Source: DAIMFL01 sp964372215 (GTDB lineage Bacteria > Pseudomonadota > Alphaproteobacteria > Dongiales > Dongiaceae). Taken from it: a stretch of DNA of 64,000 nucleotides. Position numbers and translations under genes: made by a program. The stretch's first letter is position 1. Every line of letters starts with the position of its first letter. Below, in pieces: positions 14,932 through 21,929 of this stretch. The notes beneath the pieces are model-generated. The model saw only the letters and a list, made by a program, of their open reading frames with translations. It searched no databases and was not told the DNA's origin. The stretch lies in contig CAYJQC010000009.1 in the NCBI GenBank assembly GCA_964372215.1, positions 97,122 to 161,121 on the forward strand, in the 5' to 3' direction.

Positions 14932-17211
14932 ATGCAGCAGGTCTTGGCAACGCCGGTCCCCGATGGGACGCCGGTGGCGCGACTGGAGCGCCTGGCCGGC
15001 GCCATCGTGGTCGCCGTCTGGGACGGTCGGCCCGGCGCCGGCACCGCCCCGGTGCGTCCGATGCTGGACGGCGCGCTGGCGCCGCGCCCCTATGTCGTGC
15101 TGGCGGCATCCTGCAGCTCCGGCGCCACCCGCCAGGTCGCGCTGATTCCCTGGCCGCAGGCGGCGGCCGGCGGCCGCTTCAGCGCCGAGATCGACGGCCA
15201 TGCGGTCGCCGCCGCACAGCGCGATCCCGCGGCGGAGCTGCCGGGTTTCGATGGCGCGGCCCTGATGGCCGAACTCGACCCGGCGGCGCGCCGCCGCCTG
15301 GCCCGCGGCCTGCTCGCCCATCTCGCCGGCATCGGCGGCCGGATGCCGGACGCCGCCGCCGGCGCTGCCGCCCTGGTCGCCGCCCTGTGGCCGGACCGCC
15401 CGGCGCTGCGCCCGGTCGCGGCGGCCAGCGGGCGTCATGGCCTGCTCGACGGCGCGCAGCCGGCCGCGATCGGCGACCTGGTCGAGACCTTCGTGATTTC
15501 GGGCCGTGGCGTGCGCAGCGTCCGCGCGGCGCTTCGGACGCTGCCGCGCGCCGAGAAGGACGCGCCACGCCTGCGGGCGATCCTGCCGGATTCCGACGCC
15601 GCGCATGACGTCATCTTCGTCGGCAGCAGCGGGCTTGCCGCCTGCCGGATCGAGCGGGCCCGGCACGAGCTGCCGTCGCTGCTCGCCTGGGCGGCGCAGG
15701 CCAAGGGCCGGGCCGCCCGCCGGGCGAGCGAAACCCTGCCGCTGCTCGGCGCCCTCGCCGGTGCGGTGCCGGAACTGGCGGCGGCCCTGCGCGAGCTGCA
15801 CAGCCTGGCGCCGCAGCCGAGCGAGCGCGGCGGACTCGACTCGCCGGCACTGAAGGCGCGGATCGAAACGGCGATTGCCGACGGCGGCGGCCTGCTGGTC
15901 GCCGGCTGGATCGACGACCCGCAGCATCTGGTCGCCGGCCTGGACATCGAGGGCGACGGCGCGTCGAGCCGGCGCGCGATCGAACACCTGCAGCTGTATC
16001 CGCGCCGCCTGCGGGCGACGGCGGACAAGGATGGCGGCGACGCCGATCGCCTGGTCGCGGGGTTCGTCGGCTATCTCCCGCAGGCGCCCGAGGCGCAGCA
16101 CATGCTGCAGCATCGCTTCGCGCTGCGGCTGCATTCGGACGCCACCATCCCGCTGCCCGCCCCGACCCAGCCGGCGGATCCGGCGGCGGCGCGCGCCGCG
16201 GCGCTGGCCAGCCTGAAGCCGGAGGCCGTGACCCCCGAGATTCTCGAACGCTGCCTGGCGCCGGCCGTCGCCGCACTGCACCGCCGCTGCCTCGAGGTGC
16301 CGCGCGCGCCGGAGATCGTCACCCTCGGCACGCCGCCGACGGCGCCGGCGATCAGCGTGATCATCCCGCTCTACCGCAACCTCGAGTTCCTGAAGTTCCA
16401 GATCGCCAGCTTCGCGGTCGACCCCGACCGGGCGCGCTGCGAATATCTCTACGTGCTCGATTCCCCGGAACAGAAGCTCGAGGTCGAGCACCTGCTGCGC
16501 GGGCTGTGGCGGCTGCACGGCCTGCCGATGCGGCTCCTGGTCAACCCCACGAATCTCGGCTATGCCGCGGCCAACAACATCGCGGCGACCGAGGCGCGCG
16601 GGCAGGTGCTGGCGCTGGTCAATTCCGACGTGCTGCCGATCGAAGCCGGCTGGGCGTCGGCGCTGGCGGCGCGGCTGGCGGCCGATTCCGGCCTCGCCGC
16701 GGTCGGCCCGAAGCTGCTGTTCGAGGACGACTCGCTGCAGCACGCCGGCATGTACTTCGCGCCGGACCCGTCCGGGCGCTGGCTCAATCATCACTTTCAC
16801 AAGGGCCTGCCGCGCCACTTCCCGGCGGCCCTGGTCGAGCGTTCCGTCCCGGCGCTGACCGGCGCCTGCCTGATGGTCCGCGCCGAGGCCTACCGGGCGG
16901 TCGGCGGCTTCACCGAGGACTATGTCATCGGTGACTACGAGGACAGCGACCTGTGCCTCAAGCTGCGGCGCGCCGGCCACGAGCTGCGCTACGTGCCCGA
17001 GGTCGAGCTTTATCACCTGGAGCGCCGCTCGATCCGCCAGCATGCCGGCTACATGAAGGGCGTCGCCTGCCTGTACAATTCCTGGCTCCATGCCGGACGC
17101 TGGCAGGCCGAGATGCTGCGCCTGTGCCCGCCGGAGGCGACCCGAGCGGCCCAGCCTGACGCCCCGAGCGGCGTGACGCCCGATCGCGCGGCGGTCGAGG
17201 TGGCGGCATGA
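14932..17211 (+). CDS. Large protein with C-terminal family 2 glycosyltransferase domain
   Basis: 759 residues from the ATG at 14932. The first 470 residues are alanine-rich and not recognised; they contain no convincing membrane segment and may be an accessory or second catalytic region. The GT-A domain starts at ISVIIPLYRNLEFLKFQ (about 474), with NPTNLGYAAANN, the DxD-like VNSDVLP (about 563) and YVIGDYEDSDLCLKLRRAGH, as in rhamnosyl- or galactosyltransferase-like family 2 enzymes. There is no strong Shine-Dalgarno, and the scaffold gap lies 116 bases upstream, so the true start could be elsewhere. It overlaps the methyltransferase gene by four bases. Confidence 0.85.
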   Translation: MQQVLATPVPDGTPVARLERLAGAIVVAVWDGRPGAGTAPVRPMLDGALAPRPYVVLAASCSSGATRQVALIPWPQAAAGGRFSAEIDGHAVAAAQRDPAAELPGFDGAALMAELDPAARRRLARGLLAHLAGIGGRMPDAAAGAAALVAALWPDRPALRPVAAASGRHGLLDGAQPAAIGDLVETFVISGRGVRSVRAALRTLPRAEKDAPRLRAILPDSDAAHDVIFVGSSGLAACRIERARHELPSLLAWAAQAKGRAARRASETLPLLGALAGAVPELAAALRELHSLAPQPSERGGLDSPALKARIETAIADGGGLLVAGWIDDPQHLVAGLDIEGDGASSRRAIEHLQLYPRRLRATADKDGGDADRLVAGFVGYLPQAPEAQHMLQHRFALRLHSDATIPLPAPTQPADPAAARAAALASLKPEAVTPEILERCLAPAVAALHRRCLEVPRAPEIVTLGTPPTAPAISVIIPLYRNLEFLKFQIASFAVDPDRARCEYLYVLDSPEQKLEVEHLLRGLWRLHGLPMRLLVNPTNLGYAAANNIAATEARGQVLALVNSDVLPIEAGWASALAARLAADSGLAAVGPKLLFEDDSLQHAGMYFAPDPSGRWLNHHFHKGLPRHFPAALVERSVPALTGACLMVRAEAYRAVGGFTEDYVIGDYEDSDLCLKLRRAGHELRYVPEVELYHLERRSIRQHAGYMKGVACLYNSWLHAGRWQAEMLRLCPPEATRAAQPDAPSGVTPDRAAVEVAA

Positions 17212-18062
17212 CCAGCCTGCCCGCCATCGACCTGATCACCACCCGCGACGCGGCCGGCGCCGGCGACCGGGCGGAACGGATCGACTGGCTGGTCCAGTCG
17301 GTCGCGGCCAACCGTTTCCTGCCGATGCCGCCGGACAGCCTGCAGTTCGTCGGCGACGGCAGCTTCCGGCTGATCGGCGCCGAGTTCCTCGGTCATTTCC
17401 TGCGCTATGGCGGCCTCGCGCCGCACGAGCGGGTGCTCGACCTCGGCTGCGGCGTCGGCCGCATGGCGATCCCGCTGACCCAGTATCTCGACCCCGAGCG
17501 CGGCAGCTATGACGGCGTCGACGTGGTGCAGGCCGGCGTCGACTGGTGCGCCGCGCGCATCACCCCGGCCTATCCACGCTTCAATTTCCACCACGCCGAC
17601 CTGGCCAACGCCCTGTACAACCCGGGCGGCGTCCGGCCGGTGAGCGCGGTGCGCCTGCCGTTCGCCGACGAGAGCTTCGATTTCGTCACGGCAACCTCGG
17701 TGCTGACCCACCTGCCGCCGGAGGATGTCGCCGCCTATGCCCGCGAGATCGCCCGGCTGTTGCGCCCCGGCGGGCGCTGCTTCCTCAGCCTGTTCCTGAT
17801 GAACGACGCGGCGCGCCGCAATCTCGCCGCCGGCGCCGGCCGGCCGGAGTTCCCGGCCGATGGCGAGGGGCCGGCCTTCTACGCCGATCCGGCGGTGCCG
17901 CTCGCCGCCGTCGCCTACGAGGAGCCGGCGCTGGTCGCGATGTTCGCCCAGGCCGGACTCCACCCGGCCGCCGCGCCGGCCTATGGCCACTGGAGCGGCC
18001 GCGCCAACGGCGCCTCGTTCCAGGATCTCTGCCTCTTCACCCGGACCGCGGGGGCGGCATGA
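17208..18062 (+). CDS. SAM-dependent class I methyltransferase
   Basis: Cytoplasmic enzyme of 284 residues. The SAM-binding motif I is VLDLGCGVGRMAIPL (about residues 75-89), an acidic residue ends strand 2 (YDGVDVV), and FDFVTATSVLTHLPPEDV and LLRPGGRCFLSLFLM are the later motifs of the methyltransf_11/25 group. Start and stop overlap both neighbours by four bases, so it belongs to a tightly coupled glycosyltransferase operon. It most likely methylates a sugar of the glycan, possibly capping the chain; a protein or small-molecule acceptor is not excluded. Confidence 0.87.
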   Translation: MTSLPAIDLITTRDAAGAGDRAERIDWLVQSVAANRFLPMPPDSLQFVGDGSFRLIGAEFLGHFLRYGGLAPHERVLDLGCGVGRMAIPLTQYLDPERGSYDGVDVVQAGVDWCAARITPAYPRFNFHHADLANALYNPGGVRPVSAVRLPFADESFDFVTATSVLTHLPPEDVAAYAREIARLLRPGGRCFLSLFLMNDAARRNLAAGAGRPEFPADGEGPAFYADPAVPLAAVAYEEPALVAMFAQAGLHPAAAPAYGHWSGRANGASFQDLCLFTRTAGAA

Positions 18063-19330
18063 CCAGCATGAAGATCCTGACCATCTGCCACAACCATCCG
18101 CGCCTGCATCCCGGCGGCACCGAGATCTTCGCCCACGACCTGCACCAGGAGTGGCAGCGGCGGCGTGGCGTGGAACCGCTGTTCGTCGGCTGCACCAACC
18201 AGATCCATCGCGAGCCGCGCCCCGGCACCAGCTTCCAGACCCTGGGATCCTCGGCCGACGAGATGATCCTGTGGGCCGGACATTTCGACCGCTTCCACCA
18301 GAGCCAGATCGACCTGTACGGGGTGATCCCCGACCTCGAGGAGCTGCTGCAGGGCTTCCGGCCCGACGTCGTGCATTTCCATCACACGCTGCTGGTCGGA
18401 GTCGAGGCGCTGTTCCTGGTGCGCCGCGCGCTGCCGCAGGCGCGCATCGTGTTCACGCTCCACGACTACTACCCGATCTGCCCGCGCGATGGGATCATGC
18501 TGACCACCGAGGGCAACCGGCTGTGCGGCGGCGCCTCGCTCGACGGCTGCCGACGCTGCTTCCCGGCGATGCCGGCGGAGCGCTTCGTGATGCGCGAGCG
18601 CTACCTGAAGACCGCCTTTTCCCAGGTCGACATGTTCGTGGCGCCGAGCAACTTCCTGCGCCAGCGCTTCATCGAGTGGGGCCTGCCCGCCGAACGCATC
18701 AAGGTGATCGCCAACGGCCGCCCGGACGTCGCGCCGGCGCCGCAGCGCCGGCCAGCGGCCGGCGAGGCGCGCGGCGTGTTCGGCTTCTTCGGCAACGTGA
18801 CGCCGGCCAAGGGCGCCGCCGTCGCGGTCGCCGCGGCCGGGCAGCTCGCCGATCTGCCGATCCGCCTGCGGGTCCATGGCGGCTCGCCGTTCCAGACCGA
18901 GGCCTTCGTCGGCGAGTTCGCCGCCGCGGTCGCCGGCGCCGGGGAACGCGTCAGCCATCTCGGCCCCTATGCGCGCGCGCAGATGCCGGCGCTGATGGCG
19001 GCGGTCGATTGGGTCGTGGTGCCATCGATCTGGTGGGAGAACGCGCCGCTGGTGATCCAGGAGGCGTTCCAGCATCGCCGCCCGGTGATCTGTTCCGATA
19101 TCGGCGGCATGGCCGAGATGGTGCAGGACGGGGTCAACGGCCTGCATTTCGCCCGCGGCGACGCCGGCGACCTGGCGCGCGCCATGCGCCGGGCCGCGAC
19201 CGAGGACGGCCTGTGGGACCGGCTGGTCGCTGGCATCCCCCCGGTTCCGGCCATGAGCGACGTCGCCACCCGCTATCGCCGGCTGTTCAACCAGCTCGCC
19301 GAGCGCACGCCGGTCGACGACGCGGCATGA
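18059..19330 (+). CDS. Glycosyltransferase family 4 protein
   Basis: Predicted GT-B glycosyltransferase of 423 residues. The N-terminus (MKILTICHNHPRLHPGGTE) has the glycine-rich acceptor-side loop of the family. HDYYPICPRDG with a small cysteine cluster (CGGASLDGCRRCF) resembles GT4 enzymes of O-antigen and capsule loci. The donor domain has GFFGNVTPAKGA, VPSIWWENAPLVIQEAF as the EX7E-like region, and an end with VNGLHFARGD. The ATG at 18059 overlaps the methyltransferase stop (ATGA). It belongs to the same transcript as the surrounding glycan genes. Donor sugar unknown. Confidence 0.9.
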   Translation: MTSMKILTICHNHPRLHPGGTEIFAHDLHQEWQRRRGVEPLFVGCTNQIHREPRPGTSFQTLGSSADEMILWAGHFDRFHQSQIDLYGVIPDLEELLQGFRPDVVHFHHTLLVGVEALFLVRRALPQARIVFTLHDYYPICPRDGIMLTTEGNRLCGGASLDGCRRCFPAMPAERFVMRERYLKTAFSQVDMFVAPSNFLRQRFIEWGLPAERIKVIANGRPDVAPAPQRRPAAGEARGVFGFFGNVTPAKGAAVAVAAAGQLADLPIRLRVHGGSPFQTEAFVGEFAAAVAGAGERVSHLGPYARAQMPALMAAVDWVVVPSIWWENAPLVIQEAFQHRRPVICSDIGGMAEMVQDGVNGLHFARGDAGDLARAMRRAATEDGLWDRLVAGIPPVPAMSDVATRYRRLFNQLAERTPVDDAA

Positions 19331-19343
19331 GGGAGTACGGACC

Positions 19344-20159
19344 ATGAGCAGCACCGTATCCGCCAACCCGTCCACGACAGCGATCGTCGAGCCGGCGGTG
19401 CTCGGCCAGCTCGCGCCCGGCGGGCTCGAGGCCAGCCAGATCCGCGGCCGGATCGACGCCATCGACGGCGGCATGATCTTCGGCTGGGCCTATGACGAGC
19501 ACCACCCCGAGGACCGGCTCGAGGTCCGCATCCTGCACGGCGAGCGCGAGATCGGCCGGGTCAGCGCCGACCGGCCGCGCGCCGACCTGAAGCGGCTCGG
19601 CATCGGCCAGGGCGCGCACGCCTTCGCCTGCGCGCTGCCCGAGGGTCCGGTCCCCGATCTGGGATCGCTCACCGCCATCGCGGTGTCGGAACGCAGCGGC
19701 AGCGAAGTCCCGCTCGACCGGCCGCTGCGGCTCGACATCGCCGACGACGCCGTCGCGTCGCAGATCCGGCGGATCGCCGATCTGCTCGAGGCGTCGCTGA
19801 TCCGCCAGGACGACATGCGCACGCTGCAGCAGTCGATGGTCGGCGCGCTGCGCACCATTCACGCGGCCCAGCGCCATCAGGATGCCGGCGACGACGACAG
19901 CGAGAGCGACATCCGCGCTGCCGTCGAGCGGGCGCTCGCGACCGTCGAGGCCGGCCAGCAGGAACTGACCGAGCGCATGACCCAGATGGACGTGTTCCAG
20001 CTGCGCTTCGACGAGACCCTGACCCTGTTCGATCAGCGCCTGCGGGCGATCGCCAGCAGCGCGGATCAGCCGCTGCGGCGCGCGGTCGCCGCGCTCGCGG
20101 TGTTCACCAGCGTCATCGCCGGCATCGCCATCTTTGCGGTGGCGATGCCGCGACTCTAG
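19344..20159 (+). CDS. Unknown protein: GWAYD-type N-terminal domain, coiled coil and C-terminal membrane anchor
   Basis: 271 residues, not assigned to a named family. Residues 33-105 form a compact domain (RGRIDAIDGGMIFGWAYDE, then RLEVRILHGEREIGRVSAD and GIGQGAHAFACALPE); I recall similar segments in proteins of glycosyltransferase loci, but this is unverified. A helical, probably coiled-coil stretch spans about 135-240, and a single hydrophobic helix near the C-terminus (FTSVIAGIAIFAVAM) suggests a tail-anchored inner-membrane protein. GAGGGAG precedes the ATG. Its position inside the glycan operon suggests a scaffold or chain-length role, which is inference. Confidence 0.7.
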   Translation: MSSTVSANPSTTAIVEPAVLGQLAPGGLEASQIRGRIDAIDGGMIFGWAYDEHHPEDRLEVRILHGEREIGRVSADRPRADLKRLGIGQGAHAFACALPEGPVPDLGSLTAIAVSERSGSEVPLDRPLRLDIADDAVASQIRRIADLLEASLIRQDDMRTLQQSMVGALRTIHAAQRHQDAGDDDSESDIRAAVERALATVEAGQQELTERMTQMDVFQLRFDETLTLFDQRLRAIASSADQPLRRAVAALAVFTSVIAGIAIFAVAMPRL

Positions 20160-20203
20160 CGGCCGCCGCCGGACCACGCCCAAGCGTCAAGCAGGAGACG
20201 AGC

Positions 20204-21916
20204 ATGCATCAGGTTGCAACGGAGCAGGAAGCTTCAGGCAGAGCCGGTCGGGCCCGCAAGTCGATGATGGCATCGACCTCGATGCGGCTCGATGCGGCGC
20301 CCGGCGGCGAGGCGCATGGCGATGGATCGACGCCGCCCTGGCTGTCGTCAATGACCGTCGCCGCCGCCGCGCACGAGGCATTGTTCCGCGCCGGCCCGAA
20401 GCTGATCGTCGCCGAGTCCGATGCCGCGCATTGGCGCGGCCTGACCCTGCCGAAATGGCTGCGTGTCTTCGTGTTCTCGATGGCCGAGGGAGTCGGGCGC
20501 CTGAGCACGCTCAGTCGCGCCGACACCGAGTCGAATGCCCTGGCCCTGGCGGTGCCGCCCACCGATTGCCTCGGCCTGGTCGCCTTCGGCAAGGAGGCCG
20601 CCGCTGCGCTCACCTCCTGTGCCGCATGGCTGACCGAAGCCGGCGCCGGCACGACGCCGCCGGTCAAGCTGCTTGCCGCGCGTTCCGAGGCCGACCGCCG
20701 GATCGCCGTGCTCGACTTCCTGCTGGCGCGGCTCCATGGCGAGCAGGGCGCGATCCTGCAGCGCAATGCCGCCATGCATCGCAGCCTGAGCGAGCTGCGC
20801 GAGAGCCACGAGGCGGCGCAGAGCGTACTGTTCATGGTTTCCGATACCCTGGCGCGCCATCAGCTCCCGGCCATCGAATGCGCGCTCACCCTGCGCCCCG
20901 GCGGTGCGACGGTGCAGCCCGATGCCGACGGCCGGCAGGGCCGTTCCGGCCAGGGCACCGGCCCGGGACTGGCCGGCCAGGGTCTGGTCGGACAGGGCCG
21001 CTCGATCCGCCAGCGCCTGCCGCTGTCGAGCCAGGGGCTCGCCGCGGTGGCGCTGCACGTGACCATGGGCGCGCGCCACGGCAAGGGTCGGCTGCTGGTG
21101 CGCCTGACCGCGGTCGAAAGCGGCAGTCAGCTCATTTCATGGGCGATTCCGTTCAGTCACCTGCGCCCGGGCTGGAACTTCCTGGAGATCCCGACCGTGG
21201 TCGCGGGGCCGCGCCAGACCGTCGAGCTGGAGGCGCGCTGGGACGGCGAGCTGCGCGGCGCGCCGCAGCTGTCCTTGAGTAGCCAGTTCATCGGCAGCGA
21301 CGGCTGCCCGGAGATCGAGGGCGGCGCCCGGCTGCGCAATCCGCTCGCCATGCAGATCTGGACCGGGCTGCCCGGCTCGCGCCGGGTCAGCTCGGCCTTC
21401 GCCGATCCGGCCGACCTGCAGCGCGCGGTGATCGCCGGCCGCCAGCTCCTGCTGTCGCCCGCGACCCTCGGCCAGGCGCGCCTGGTGGGGCCGCAGGATT
21501 CGGTTGCCTTCGACGTGCTGAGCTTCCGCGACGACAACCGCGTGCTGCAGCTTCATCCGGTGCTCGGCCGCATCGCCCATGCCGTCATCCCGGGCGCGGT
21601 GCCGGCCGGGACCCGGCGCGTCATCGCGGCGATGCGCACCGACAACCCGGAGGGTCCCTGGGTCGAGTACGCGATGATGCTGACCCCCGCCGGCGCAACC
21701 GCGACCTTTCCCACCGCCGAGCGGCCGAGTGCCGCGCCGGCCCTCGTCACGGAATGGCAGTCCCTGCCGCCGGGGACGCCGGGCAACCTGATCCTCGGGC
21801 TCGAGGAGCCGACCGCCGCCATCGGCGATCTTCACATCGCCACGCGGCTTCCGCCGGCCATGGGCGATTCCTACGCCTGGGCCCAGTGGAAGTCCGTGAT
21901 GATCGAGCTCGGCTGA
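20204..21916 (+). CDS. Unknown 570-residue protein of the glycan cluster (possibly DUF6212-like)
   Basis: Function not recognised. The first 230 residues are helical and include a cysteine and a short coiled coil (MHRSLSELRESHEAAQ). A glycine/glutamine-rich linker follows (GQGTGPGLAGQGLVGQG), then about 300 residues of predicted beta structure (WAIPFSHLRPGWNFLEIP, RLVGPQDSVAFDVLSF) resembling carbohydrate-binding or jelly-roll domains. No signal peptide or membrane helix is visible. AGGAG precedes the ATG. Proteins named DUF6212 in related bacteria lie in similar settings, but I cannot confirm membership. The beta-rich part could bind glycan intermediates. Confidence 0.65.
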   Translation: MHQVATEQEASGRAGRARKSMMASTSMRLDAAPGGEAHGDGSTPPWLSSMTVAAAAHEALFRAGPKLIVAESDAAHWRGLTLPKWLRVFVFSMAEGVGRLSTLSRADTESNALALAVPPTDCLGLVAFGKEAAAALTSCAAWLTEAGAGTTPPVKLLAARSEADRRIAVLDFLLARLHGEQGAILQRNAAMHRSLSELRESHEAAQSVLFMVSDTLARHQLPAIECALTLRPGGATVQPDADGRQGRSGQGTGPGLAGQGLVGQGRSIRQRLPLSSQGLAAVALHVTMGARHGKGRLLVRLTAVESGSQLISWAIPFSHLRPGWNFLEIPTVVAGPRQTVELEARWDGELRGAPQLSLSSQFIGSDGCPEIEGGARLRNPLAMQIWTGLPGSRRVSSAFADPADLQRAVIAGRQLLLSPATLGQARLVGPQDSVAFDVLSFRDDNRVLQLHPVLGRIAHAVIPGAVPAGTRRVIAAMRTDNPEGPWVEYAMMLTPAGATATFPTAERPSAAPALVTEWQSLPPGTPGNLILGLEEPTAAIGDLHIATRLPPAMGDSYAWAQWKSVMIELG

Positions 21917-21929
21917 GCGGAGAGGCATC

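Noticed and set aside
14725..17091. Frames running through the run of N
   Set aside because: They read antisense to the GT2 gene or through unknown bases, so no protein can be trusted across the gap.
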